Positions 1 to 11,440 of a stretch of DNA of 64,000 nucleotides are shown here, in pieces. The translations under genes and the position numbers were made by a program. The notes below the pieces were generated by a model, which was not told the origin of the DNA, searched no databases, and saw nothing but the letters and a program-made list of their open reading frames with translations. The DNA lies in assembly GCA_020809705.1 (NCBI GenBank), contig CP085831.1:1922001-1986000 (forward strand). The letters run 5' to 3'. The stretch's first letter is position 1. Every line of letters begins with the position of its first letter. Origin of the DNA: Calonectria ilicicola (Eukaryota; Ascomycota; Sordariomycetes; Hypocreales; Nectriaceae).

Positions 1-1335
1 ATAAATTATCTTCTAATATACTTACTACTATATCTATATTTATAATAATTATAATTAGAATATTATATATTAAAATATTAATATCTACCCCTTTTATATT
101 TAATACTAAGATTTTATAAACTTCTTTAAGCTTTTAGGATTCTTTCCTTAAATCTAATATTAATTATTTAATAATTAATTTATTTTAAACCTTTATTTAA
201 AATATTATTTATATATAATCTTTTATAATAAATAATACTTTAATAATCTTTATTATTATAATAAATAATAATATTATACTTTTTAAAAAAGCTTTTAATA
301 ATTTATTTAATATTTTAGACTTCTTTAATCTATATAATATTAATTTAAAACTATTTTTATTAAAGATTAAATAATAAAATAAAAAGTTAAATTAATTAAA
401 TTCTAAGGATTTTATATTATTATTATTTATAGAAAATATTACTTTTTATAATTTTTTTATTTTATAATTATTTATTATAAGTAATAGAATTATAATAAAA
501 TTATTTATAATTAAGTTTATTAATATATTTAGGAAAGATTTATACTTATTATTAAATAAAGAATCTAATTTAAATTCTTTAAATTAATTTTCTAAAAGTA
601 ATATATAAGCTTTAAATATTATAATAAATCAATTATCTTTCTAATTAATTAAATTATTATAACCATTAACTCTAATTAGCTTATTTATATTAAATCTAAC
701 TTTAAATAAAATATTAAAAAATCTAGAATCTTTATATAATAAATTTATAAATATAATTAATCTTTTAAATATAGATAATATATTTATTATTTTTATTTTA
801 ATTAAGGCTATTATTTAATTTTTATTAATTATTAATATTAATATTAAAATATTCTAATTTAAAATTAAATAAAAAAATAAAATAATATATTAATTATTAA
901 TTAAAAAACTTTATTTTTAATAATTAAAAAAAATTAATTTATTAATTTATAAATTTTTTTTATTATTTTTATATTAATAATAAAAAATATTAATTATTTT
1001 TTTAATTAAAATATTAATTTATTTTAATTTTTAAATAATTTAATTATATATCTTATTAACCTAACCCTTATATTAATATTAAAAATTATAAATCTATTTA
1101 TAATTAATTATTTTATTATATTAATATTATTAATAAAATTTATAAAAAATCTTTAATAATATATTTAAAAAAAAATTAAAATTAAAATTTTAAAAAATAA
1201 AAAAAAAATAATAAAATCTAATTTTAATTTATTATCTTATTAATATAAAAAAATATCTACAATCCTAATTAATTATAACTATTCTTATTATACAATCTTA
1301 CACTTATACACACTAATATATACAACACTAATTTA
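1..1335. repeat. RIP-degraded AT-rich repeat block (left edge)
   Basis: This stretch is almost only A and T, with very few CpA, TpG or CpG steps and many TpA steps. That is the signature of repeat-induced point mutation in ascomycete transposons. No reading frame of useful length survives and I could not assign a family. Composition changes abruptly to normal genic DNA around 1260-1340. It probably belongs to a degenerate retroelement extending left of the window. Confidence 0.8.
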
Positions 1336-2785
1336 ACCTTATTTATAGCCCTTTAAATTCAATTCAGAACCTTACACCTAGCTCCTACACACCTAGCTCC
1401 TGCATGTTTCTCTTCCCTTCTTCGAAGAGCCCCTTTGCGCAAACCTTGGGTTTGCCTTCACCTGTTTTAACAACAGTAAGGGATCCGGATGGATTATTAT
1501 TAAGTCGAGGTAAAAGATGGTTTTGATCAATTTTTTACCCACAGTTTTGGGTCTATTCTGTGCAGGAGAGTTTATCATGTTATGCCCTGGACAGACTACG
1601 CAGCCAAGAGCTTCCACTGCGTTTCCGTGGACATGAGTTAGAGGACTAAAGACAATTAATTCTCAAGAAGAGTCCTACACTGGGGGTTTAATCGACATTA
1701 GGCCATCGGGGCCGTGTTTTGCATTATGGGTTGATGAAAGCAACAGTTGGCTAACTTACCCTGTACCTCAGCACACAGTCCTCGAGATATCTACGACCAG
1801 CCATCAACTTGTAGATTTAGCCCCCTCGTTTATGTTATATACGCGCATTTCCCTTGTGATATTTATTGAACCCTGAAAATTTGGCAACATGTCCAGGATG
1901 CACACAAGATATGATCATGAACACACGCGTCATTTTCGCGTTAGGGGTGTGTCCGTCCCGCCAATTTTGATTGACAAGGCGCTATTGATAGGGTAAGCGC
2001 GCTTCTAACCTGCGAGCCGCTCTGAGCTGTCTTTGCAGTTCTGCTAGATGCTCAAAGGGAAAAGTTTCTGCTTTTGTCCAGCCAAGGCCAAAACTGAGAA
2101 CCCGACAGCAGCGTCTCGACGCCATGTCCACTCTGGCCCAGCCCCTTGGCTTGACTCGTGCTGGCTCCGACCCATGCCCATCCAATAGCAAATCTTATTT
2201 TACCGCCGGACGGATCCACAACCTTGACTGAGTTGGCGGGGGGCTCTGAAACATGACGGACCAACACCCCAATCAGAGAAGTTAAAAACAACACTCTGCT
2301 CAACCAACAACCAGCAGAGCGCTAACTTTGCCCGAGCTGGCCGTCTGGAATCCTCATCTGATGCAGTCCGCATGTGTAGTTGCATTGTCACGATCGTCGC
2401 TGATGTCTGAAAGTAAAGAAAAAAAAAACCATACCATTTATAAAATTGTAGACATGCCAAACCGTGGTTCCATATCAGTGCGGTTCACTTGCTACATCAG
2501 ATCGGGCCTCATTCAGTTTAGGGACGGGTGTTGCACACCCGTGGCTTCCTGCCGTCCTAATTTAGTCTACTGCATGTCGGCTAGCGAATGGAGTCCTTCT
2601 CTGCTGGGCAAAATGCGGATGGGTCCGCAACTCAGCGCCTCACATAAGTACGGCCAACATGCCGAAGACCTGCCCCATTACTCTCCCACTCTGTCAGGCT
2701 GCGCCTTCACCTAATGATCTTTTCGTGTCTTTATTTTCTTTCTATTCGTTTATGAGCCATAACACCGCGCCGTTCATTTCCTACG
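1336..2785. other. Intergenic, no gene seen
   Basis: Normal-composition DNA between the AT block and the first gene. Short open frames exist on both strands (for example 1393-1617 minus, 2328-2714 plus), but they overlap each other, have no domain-like content and lack supporting splice sites. The last few hundred bases should hold the promoter of the gene starting at 2786. Confidence 0.6.
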
Positions 2786-3691
2786 ATGACAAAACTCACT
2801 TCTATCTTTTTATTGTTTTGCTCATTGCAAATATGTCTTGCGGCGAGCCAGTGCTACTACCCGAACGGAGAAAAAGCCAGCGACTTCCCTTGCGATCCTG
2901 ATGCAGAGGAGAGTGCTTGTTGCGGAGATGGCTTAGGCTCGGTCTGCCTATCCAACAAGTTGTGCCAGAGTGCCAACGGAAATGTAATACGGGGCTCCTG
3001 TACCGATAAAAACTGGGCATCGCCGGAGTGTGCCATGTTTTGTCTTGGTAGGTGATGACTCTGGCTCCAGTCCTGGTGATTGTTCTGACGTGAAATAGGC
3101 GCCGACACAGGAGGAACAGACTTGATATCTTGCTCAAACGTCACAAACAGCGACACGTCTTACTGCTGCGACCACACCACCAACTGCTGTGACAGCGGTG
3201 TTGGCCGGTTCAATGTACTTCCATCCGATCCCGAGGTCTGGGCTACGTGGGACCGAAAATCAACTCGATATGTAGTCGTTGGCACCATGTTCACTGGCCA
3301 GGCCATTTCCACAGCTACATTGGCTACGACGACAGGTATAACGACTGCGACGACAACATCATCGTCGATTGCTGCCGCAAGCGAGACGTCTGGTTCATCA
3401 GAGACACCTGTAGGACTCTCCACTGGCGCCAAAGCAGGCATTGGAGCAGGGATCGGTGTTGGGGCAGTCGCCATTGGAGTAGTCGTCTACCTTCTATGGA
3501 GAATGCGCAGAAATGAGAAGGCTGTAAAGGAGAGCAAGCAATCGCCATCTGATTCCTACGAGAACCCACAAATGAATAATGCCTGGCAAGATTCCTACTA
3601 TGCAGCAAAGTTGCCTCAAACACCACAGGAAATGCACGGACACCAGTTTCAGGCTCACGGCGTCCGGGCCGAGCTGCCAGCACATAATTGA
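2786..3691 (+). CDS. Secreted Cys-rich, Ser/Thr-rich single-pass membrane protein
   Basis: Two exons, 2786-3047 and 3099-3691. The 51-nt intron starts GTAGGT, has a CTGAC branch site and ends TAG; splicing joins G+GC into one Gly codon and gives 284 residues. The N-terminus is a signal peptide (MTKLTSIFLLFCSLQICLA). It is followed by a cysteine-rich ectodomain of about 110 residues containing CC pairs (SACCGDG, SYCCD, NCCDSG), a Ser/Thr/Ala-rich stalk, one hydrophobic helix (around IGAGIGVGAVAIGVVVYLL) and a basic RMRR stop-transfer. The cytoplasmic tail has about 65 residues and is rich in Gln, Pro and Asn. The layout is that of ascomycete surface proteins that may sense or anchor the wall (WSC/Mid2-like architecture). 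I do not recognise a named family, so the function is inferred only as cell-surface. Confidence 0.8.
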
Positions 3692-4880
3692 TTGTCTTTC
3701 GACATAAAAATTTACCTCTGATCTGATGGCAAGAACATATATCTTTCATTGTGGAGTCAAGGTCTGGATTTTAAAGGAGTTGGAGAATGAGATCGTCTGT
3801 AGCTCAGCCTTCTCTTAGGTCAGGGACTGATTGTGGATAGACTGTATAAAGAATGAGCGTATGACAACTATAATAGATACCCTTTTTGTTATTTCCAATT
3901 TGATCGTCACTTTGGTCTGTTTCGTGCTTGACTATTCTCAGTTGTCAAGTAGATTACTCAGGTGGATCAATATATTATCGAGCTTTCGTATATCACACTA
4001 TTTGCTTGAAGATTGGATCGTATTCCCTACTGAGTCTGATCATATTTTTCTACGGACCTAGATATTTGTTGTTGGTTGCACGTCAACTGGTATCACCTGA
4101 TTTCTCCCACTGGGAACCGTTGCTCATATCCCTTGCGGACTAGAACGGCAGCGCTTGCAAGGATGCAACACCCCGGAAGGACCTGGAAGTTTTGACATTG
4201 GGTTCAAATATGATAGCGAACATCTCCTCATGATGGTGTGTTATCATTCAATAATTAAATTCGGCCTTTGCCATTTCAACCAACCAACCAACACCTCCCC
4301 GGGCAATATTTAGCTTGGGCTGGGTTACTCCTTACCCTTTCAACATTTCTGTTACAGGTTTATTAATAAGCACCTTGGAATTTTGTGTGAACTGCCAATC
4401 TCTTTTTCGCATAACAGGCGAGATTCTAGAGAGCTTGGAAAGACAAGAAAACTTATGATCAGCCATATTTCCTCCATAGACCATATCGAATAGCGTTTCA
4501 CAGCAAATTTTAGTTCACAAAGATGCTCTATCGTTTTTCTTTTCTTTCTTTCTTTATTTTTTTTTTTTTTTTTTAAAAAAAAAGAGCAGTGTGGATGTTC
4601 GGGCTAATACGGCCATTGGTACTAATGCATGTCTTGAATTCTGAATCAGCCACTGAGATATCTGATTTGCAGATTCTGCTATCAACTTCCACTGTGACGT
4701 AGACCGTTTGTAATAGTGTTTTAGATATTCGGACAGACTTTTTCCCGTGTTAGCTTCAAAGCTAGCTTATACATAAATGTGGTCAAATCTTTTAACCCAT
4801 GCCAGTGTCATTCTGAACCTTGATTTTATGAGATTGGCTCTGAGACACCAAAACAGGGTCAAAGAAATCTGAACCCAACG
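3692..4880. other. Intergenic with a poly-pyrimidine/poly-T tract
   Basis: No gene is supported. A low-complexity run of CTTT repeats, a long T run and then an A run lies at about 4535-4584. The rest is ordinary noncoding DNA, presumably 3' region of the surface-protein gene and promoter of the sulfotransferase-like gene. Confidence 0.6.
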
Positions 4881-5995
4881 ATGGATACAGCCACGGAGAC
4901 AAACAGTAACCAAAACACTTTTGAAACACCGCAATCACGCCCCAAGGATATATTTCTCTTCAGCAACCCAAGAACAGCATCTAATTTACTGTGTCGACTA
5001 CTAGAATCTCAGCCGGGATGGGCCCAATATTCTTACCATTTTGACGATGCCCTGGGGTTCGCCCATACATCGTTTCAATTTGGTCCTGTAAGAGATATAA
5101 GTGATAAACAACGCGAAGAATTTTATGATTTGCTTCAGTCGGGCTTTAACAAACTTCAAAACCAAAAAGAAGACGCAATTGCTAAAGTGAGTAATTTATT
5201 TTTGCATCACGTATACCGTCATTGAAGCAGAGAAAATACTATATTGATGCTAACAAAATACGCCAGAATACCAGTATTCTCGTAAAGAACCATTCATTCA
5301 TGGTTTGGGAGCCCTCCACTCTCTCACAGAGTGCTTGGGGTGGCGCCGCAGCACCACCCTTCCGAGCCATTTCAAAAACCAAAGACCAGTCGGCCTCAGC
5401 TACGTCAACCAATCCGACTTTCTTTCCCGACGACTTCTTGATGTCATGGATACCTGTCATTTTAATTCGACACCCAGCTCTTGCTTTTGAATCCTGGTAT
5501 AAAGCGGAAAAACGTGCTGCGGACATTGACATCCTTAATCCGGCTTGGGGTTTTGTCACAACATTTCGATACTCACGGCAGCTTTACGACTGGTTTGTCT
5601 CTGCCGGGTCACATATTTCCCGTGATAAAACGCCTGATATTGATGATGGAAATTATTCCAGTCCTATTGTTATCGACGCCGACGATGTCATTGACAAACG
5701 ATGCCTCACGAAGCTATGCAAGCTCTGCAACATGGACCCATCTCTGATACAGTATGAATGGGAGACGACGAAGCCACCGGAAGATGGAAGTGCCAGTGCA
5801 CGCCACCTGAGTTTTATGGATACTTTGTGGAATTCGGTATCCATTGACCACTCCAAGTCATCACAAGGATTGGAGATGGTGGTAAAATACGACCAATGGA
5901 AGAATGAGTTTGGAATTACAGTGGCAGACGCTCTCTATAAAATGGTGGAGAATGCCATGCTGGACTATAACTATTTAAAAAGCAAAAAGGTTTAA
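4881..5995 (+). CDS. Sulfotransferase-like P-loop protein
   Basis: Exons 4881-5186 and 5231-5995 with a 44-nt GTGAGT...GCAG intron at a codon boundary, giving 356 residues. Near the N-terminus (about residues 23-41), DIFLFSNPRTASNLLCRLL resembles the 5'-phosphosulfate-binding loop of PAPS-dependent sulfotransferases in its fungal form. At about residues 177-191, PVILIRHPALAFESW matches the 3'-phosphate-binding strand-helix, where an Arg and a small or Ser residue contact PAPS. No signal peptide is visible, so it is probably cytosolic. By family it would move sulfate from PAPS to a small molecule; the substrate is unknown. It sits on the same strand as, and about 1 kb upstream of, the oxygenase/cis-prenyltransferase fusion, with only a tRNA between them. 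The first Lys of the classical loop is replaced by Arg-Thr-Ala, so activity is an inference. Confidence 0.75.
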
Positions 5996-6097
5996 TCGCA
6001 GATGTTAATCTTCATGCTCGAGGTCGGATGCCCCTTAGTAAACTGTTCATGCTGTGTTTTAGATTTCTCCATTTCTGGTTAGGTGGCCCAAAAAAAA

Positions 6098-6169
6098 AGG
6101 TCTCAGAGGGAGTCGAACCCTCGCTGGCGGAATCAGAATCCGCAGTCATAACCGTTAGACCATGAAACC
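6098..6169 (-). tRNA. tRNA-Gln (anticodon CUG)
   Basis: Read on the minus strand, the 72-nt sequence folds as a cloverleaf. The 7-bp acceptor stem pairs GGTTTCA with TGAGACC with one G-U pair. The anticodon stem GCGGA/TCCGC closes a 7-nt loop with CTG in the middle, and the T arm carries GTTCGAC between GAGGG and CCCTC. The discriminator base is U. There is no intron. The anticodon reads CAG. Confidence 0.93.
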
Positions 6170-6998
6170 ATGAGATCTGATGATTGTCTCGTACAGTTTC
6201 TAGAATAGATCAAACATTAATCGGATTGGCCACAAGCAATCCCAATAGACATCCTCAAAGTGAAAGCGTAGAACGGGATCTCAGATTCAGATTGGTGCAG
6301 AAAAAGCATTGGGTGTGGCTTGGTCCCTAAAAATTTTACCGCGGGTGGGTCGAAGTCAGAAAGTGAGGTGATACAAGTTTAACAAGCTTAGCTAAGTCCT
6401 ATTGGATTCGACCATTGGGCAGGACATAAATACATAATCTGACGTGTTGCATGTCATGTGTGCTGTGCAAATGGTCTTGTTCTATTGCGCGATTCACTAT
6501 TAACTTGCAACCCTCTATGGCATAGGTGAAGCGAACATGTCGCATCCCTCCTGGGCGAACATCACTCTGCCCCAAGTTCAAGGACCCCTATGCCAGCATC
6601 AATGGTAAAAAGGAAGTGAAAAAAAATAGATATGGTATCATTGCCCCTTGGTTTGAACGACGTTTCTTTAGTGCCTGTAGCGGCATCTTCCGTCTTCTCT
6701 TCTGTATCCACAGACGGAACGGAAGAGATAAGAATTCGGAGACGAGGTAGACTAGAGAGATCCCGGGCTCGACTAGGCCTGCATTAAAGTGTTAGCTTTT
6801 GAAAATTTGTCACGAAAATTTGCATCACCTAAAGGGCGATATCATCTATATGGCATAGCTCGGATCGAGTGAGACACTTCTTAAATGCCGCCTGATTGTG
6901 AGGTCTAGTACAACGACGCAAGACAAGCCGAAATTTATTTAAGCGATCCGGAGCCATCAGGATCTTTCTCTCATTATTTCATTCATGTTCACTTCAAT
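6170..6998. other. Intergenic, no gene seen
   Basis: Noncoding DNA between the tRNA gene and the fusion gene. The short open frames here (6399-6581 minus, 6526-6750 plus) are not supported. The promoter of the gene at 6999 must lie in the last few hundred bases. Confidence 0.55.
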
Positions 6999-8894
6999 AT
7001 GGACCCTCAAATTACGCTACTAGCGAGCTGCCTGCTCGCCACCATCTTTGCCGTGGTCATAGTCATCTCTTATTTTACAGTGCTTCTCTTTCGTCACTGG
7101 GAAGTGATCAGATCTCCTAGACTAATATGGAGAAACAAATACCCAGCCTTTGAAGAACTCCACGCCCTCTTCGATCGCCGTGATATCATGCTCTCGGCTG
7201 TCTTCATTGCCTCTACTCTTCAGCTTTCACACCCGGAGCTTGCAAAGGTTCTCAAGTCACATAGCACTTATAAAAGTAATCCATGGCGTCGGACTATTCG
7301 CACCATGGCTTTTATATACATCATGATTCGTTCCAATAGTTCCGAACGAAGGCAAGTCATTGCTTGGCTGTAGAGGCTTCACAGAACCATTCCACTGTTT
7401 GTGTTTGAGACAAATGTTTTGGTTTTTGCCACGTTTGCATATGACCTTGTCAAGACACATCAACTACTTGGAAGCGTCAGCGAAGGGCAGGTGGAAGGAA
7501 TTGTGAGAGGTGTCATGAGCATGGCTGATAAGCTGGATCCAAAGGACAGGGGGCGGAAGGTCCCGACCACGATGTCTAAAGTCGAAGAGTACCTGCGACA
7601 CGAGCTTTCATTGAACCCAGATGAATTGCTAGGCATCAATCAGGATGCACTATTAAATGTTTGCAGCATCCGAGCGGCGATGAAGAAGCGCGGATTTATT
7701 AAATATTTGAGAATGCCTTTAATCCTTATCAAATTGGCATTTTTAAAGAGATTTGCTAGATTGTTGTCTAATAATGTCCTTGCACAGGAAAGGAGCAGCC
7801 AGTCAATTCTTGCACAGCCGCTCTGGTGGTGTGTAAGAAAGGCGCACTGTTTTCTTTCCCATTTTCACTATAGCATGTGTCCTAAAACAATCACCTTTAA
7901 TGGCACCTTGGATCTTTTGGTTTCTGGAAGTCCTGGGGATGAAGATGTTTTGAGGGATCTTTATGAGGAAATATTCGGTCCCAGCAATAGCACTAAGCTG
8001 GGTGGTGTGCCTAATAAAGAGCTCCAACGGTATCCTGACTTGGAAGCCCATCTCCCTCGAATGGAGATTGACGAGAGACCAATGCCCGTACTCCCTGGGT
8101 TTTACAAGGAGTTCAAAGAGCTTATCAAATCTTCCTACTATCGTGGCATTCTCGACGACAGCACTCGGCGCCTTCCACAACATTTGGGTGTGATTATGGA
8201 TGGCAATCGTCGATACTCAAAGCACAGAGGATTTGGAAGTGTCTTAGCCGGCCACCAGGTCGGCGCACACAAGTTACTCCAGGTAATTTCCTGGTCATTC
8301 AGTTCCGGAGTCCAGAACCTCACGGTTTGGGCCCTCTCTGATGACAACCTCAAACGCGGGCCTCAAGAACTTGACCCACTCTTCTCCATGATGACTGATT
8401 ACATTCGCGAAATCATGGTGGGCGATGCGCCGTTCTCTCTTCCTGAAGTACGTTTCCGAGTTGTAGGCAACAGGTCGATTTTACCAGATCATCTCAACAA
8501 CATGATTCTTGAAGCCGAAGCTGCGACTGCTCAAAACACTAAATTTAACCTCCAAATTGCAATTGGCTACGGTGGGAGGTCTGAGATTACGCGCGCGACA
8601 AAGTTGGCGGTGAAGGCCAAGATGGAGCAAGGAGGGATGTCGATGGAAGAGGCAGTAGAAACAATTACTCTAGCCGAGATCTCGCGCCAAACATACTCAG
8701 CGCAGCTTGGACTACCGCCTATTGATGCAATCTTGAGAACAAGTGGGGAAAACAGGCTCAGTGGGTTCGCATTGTGGGAGTCGCATCACGCAGAGTTTGT
8801 CATTGTGGAGGAGAATTGGCTAGCGCTGTCTCAGTCGATGTTTCTACGAAGCCTATTAGATTTGTCCAAGAGGAATCGACGGCTTGGAGCTTAG
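6999..8894 (+). CDS. MpaB/Lcp-type (DUF2236) oxygenase domain fused to a cis-prenyltransferase; one in-frame TAG
   Basis: One reading frame of 631 codons runs from ATG 6999 to TAG 8892, broken only by a TAG at 7371-7373 (codon 125). Residues about 5-30 are a membrane helix. Residues about 40-330 resemble the ER-bound oxygenase MpaB / rubber oxygenase family (DUF2236): WRRTIRT at 96-102, then a His about 26 residues later in RLHRTI, then a helical region with VPTTMSKVEEY. Residues about 390-631 are a full undecaprenyl-diphosphate-synthase-type domain: catalytic Asp in HLGVIMDGNRR (Asp401), the SxxN motif as SDDN, FRVVGNR, and the C-terminal substrate motif RTSGENRLSGFALW (about 580-593). The cis-prenyltransferase call rests on several invariant motifs. 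The oxygenase call rests on weaker family resemblance and position. The TAG lies inside the oxygenase fold, and both sides continue in the same frame. A nonsense mutation (for example CAG to TAG), a sequence error or readthrough are all possible; no good intron removes it. Confidence 0.78.
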
Positions 8895-9303
8895 CGATAT
8901 AACCAGGAAAAAAATAAACGTAGCAAATTTTCCAACGCACATTTGAAGAGAAGGATGCCTAGGTGATTTTGGCCTCGTATTTTCTGCCCTTGCGATCAGA
9001 ACACATTTGAGCGCTGACAGTGAGGGCATTGGTCAGTCACGAAAGAGCTAAGAATAAGCCCTAATTTTCCCGCACGGATTATGACCATTTTAATTCACAT
9101 TCTGGTAGGCTCTTGTTCATCTGCGGCACAAATGCCTTGTTTGGGCAATTGATGTCCTGCCCGCGGAAGGATTGAGCGTTTCACGTTCTGCATGTCGCTG
9201 TAGGCTCTGGTTAAACTGATGTAGAAAAAGAAAAAGGGATAACATTGAATCGCAATCAACTAGTGTTACCATATACCATTTGTGAATGAATTTTGCATTA
9301 ACA
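8895..9303. other. Convergent intergenic region
   Basis: About 400 bases between the ends of the fusion gene (plus) and the NmrA-like gene (minus). Nothing beyond 3' untranslated sequence is apparent. Confidence 0.5.
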
Positions 9304-10218
9304 CTACACTGCATCTGGAGGCAAGTGGTGAACAGCCCATTCCTCGATGGGCGTAAGTTGGACTGGTAATTCTTTGAGAATGGGTCCCATGTCAATGTTG
9401 AATGGCTCTTCGGGGTCCGTGTTGTAGTAGGTATATGCACGACGGACTTGATCGACCAATTCATCCGTGTCGAGGCCCTTTCTACCCCGCATCGCCTGAT
9501 CCATTTGAGAACAAAAATCTTCAATCGACTGGCACTCGTGTTTCAATGGGCGCCCCCAGGCCCGACTTAGCTTTTCGGCAAGTTGAGATAATTGCACCGT
9601 CTCGGGCCCACCAACGGCGAAGTTGCGCCCAGCAAGCTCTGGTCGTTCCATGGCCGCAATCATGAGCTTGGCAACATCGTCGAGGCAAATCCAGGAAACA
9701 TTTTGAGTCGGGGTGTGGCAATATACTAGAGTATTTCTGTCACGAATTGACGGCAGGGCCCAACCCTCCAACAGGTTCTCCAGATACACAGTCGGGTTGA
9801 TGGTGATGACCGAGAGGCCCATGTCCCTCAGCATTATCGTCATTTTACGGCAATCATCCTGTGCCTCGATTTGCTTTGACTCAAGGGGGACAGGCATACT
9901 GGTGTTGAACACTAGTAGCTTGACGCTGGGCGTCTTGAGTGCTGCCTCGCCTATGTTACGAGCCCCATGGATGACGTATTCCGAAGGCTGGAACGCGGTG
10001 GGTGGGAGGTTCAGAAAGATGACTTCGGCGTCACGGATAGCCTTAGTCACAGACTCAGCATCGGACCAATCTGCAGCAACTGCTTCAATCGATTTCCCGT
10101 CAACATCGAGCTGTTTGGGGTTGCGGCTGATGGCGACAGGATGGTGGCCGGCCCGGGTTAGAGCTGCAACCTGAGCCCCGCCCTGGACACCAGATGCTCC
10201 AAAGACAGCGACCCGCAT
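9304..10218 (-). CDS. NmrA-like NAD(P)-binding reductase / atypical SDR
   Basis: Single exon of 304 residues starting at ATG 10216-10218. The open frame extends 28 codons further upstream, but the Rossmann strand begins exactly at MRVAVFGASG, which decides the start. The nucleotide-binding motif is VFGASGVQGG (GxxGxxG type), followed by a basic SRNP at the second strand end as in NADPH-preferring members. Later segments (IFLNLPP, VKLLVFNTSMP, ITINPTVYLENLL, NFAVGGPETVQLSQLAEKLS) follow the NmrA/HSCARG pattern. These proteins are either redox sensors or small-molecule reductases such as isoflavone-reductase-like enzymes; no classical YxxxK is seen. It is convergent with the fusion gene and may be its metabolic partner, which is inference from location only. 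Confidence 0.85.
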   Translation of the reverse strand: MRVAVFGASGVQGGAQVAALTRAGHHPVAISRNPKQLDVDGKSIEAVAADWSDAESVTKAIRDAEVIFLNLPPTAFQPSEYVIHGARNIGEAALKTPSVKLLVFNTSMPVPLESKQIEAQDDCRKMTIMLRDMGLSVITINPTVYLENLLEGWALPSIRDRNTLVYCHTPTQNVSWICLDDVAKLMIAAMERPELAGRNFAVGGPETVQLSQLAEKLSRAWGRPLKHECQSIEDFCSQMDQAMRGRKGLDTDELVDQVRRAYTYYNTDPEEPFNIDMGPILKELPVQLTPIEEWAVHHLPPDAV

Positions 10219-11440
10219 ATCGACACCGGATCTAGTTGAGTGCTTCTTGGCCTTATTGCTGAACTCGGTATTGACCGTCTTGCTTGCTTGCTTGAACAGC
10301 AAAATGTGGTGTGTAGAGCGCTTTAAGTAGATTTTGGATCCTGATCAGACCGCATTTGTAATCTTGGTATTGAATACTATTCGACGTGACGCCTATGCCT
10401 AAAACATCCAATGCACATGCAAGTAAGATTGAAGCAGCCAATGTGCCTTCATGTCTATCCCACTTCAGTCATTCCAATCCTACTGTGGGTAGCGCCATCT
10501 TTGCCGGCGGCGAGGTCGTCAAATCGCTGAAATGTCATAGGATAGTAAAACTGGAGTGCAGCGCCAAAATAAGCCACCGAATAGAGGGTGAGCTAATTAT
10601 GCAAATAGAGTTATGCTTAGATTTCTCGCGAGCTGTAACGGTATTTAAACACGACGCCTTTCCCAGCTGTCTTCCTTTTATTTTTATTTTCCTTATTTTG
10701 CTTATTTAGGATAAAATACAGTGAGCTCTTGTTTGAGGTCATACCTAACTCGAGAACGAATTTGGGTGCTGATTGTAGCACAAATAATCAAGATCGGAAA
10801 AATTACAAAATTCGGGAGTGATCAACAATCAAAATGCTGATCAAAAGTTAAAAACTGAAAATAGGAGGATTCTAATAATACCTGAATGGGTAAAAATGTG
10901 CGATTCCTTGTGAATGTTCTTACATGGATGATTCACGACTGTTGCGATCAACAGATGACGTCGGTCATAGTTCACACAGAGCCATCCACACTACTCACCT
11001 TTCTAGTTCTTTTATCTACATAATATCAAAATTATATGTGTGGCAGAATGGAGTAGAGGCCAACTATTTCTCGGCGTTACTTGATGCCAAATTTCGTCGC
11101 CAATATCCCGAATTCTGGCTAGAACATTATTTTACTAGTCTTCAAATAGAAATCAACTCACAGATGTAGCCTAGCTCTTACATGATCCTTGAAATAGGCC
11201 AATTGAATCGAAGTATGGGATGATGCGGACTAAAACGGAATATTCGCTGAGACGAGATTTGGCTGACGCAACGGTAGGGCAGATGATTCTTTATGTTCTG
11301 TGATCTAAAAATCATCCCATTCTCTCCTTCAAAATTTAATCGCAATCGGTTTCTACCCTATCTCAATTGAATAAAAGAAATAACATCAAGTCTTTCAATA
11401 CTTGGCATCAAAGCATTTGCAGTTAAGAGCAGCAAACACC
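10219..11440. other. Intergenic, no gene seen
   Basis: About 1.2 kb between the divergently oriented NmrA-like gene and F-box gene. It must contain both promoters. Open frames at 10386-10709 and 10924-11169 are not protein-like. Confidence 0.55.

Noticed and set aside
2328..2714. 128-codon frame upstream of the surface-protein gene
   Set aside because: Low-complexity and un-protein-like composition, overlapped by minus-strand frames, no promoter or splice support.
7248..7373. Intron that would remove the in-frame TAG of the fusion gene
   Set aside because: Length and frame fit, but the donor GTTCTC is poor, no clear branch site is present, and it would delete the conserved WRRTIRT block of the oxygenase fold.
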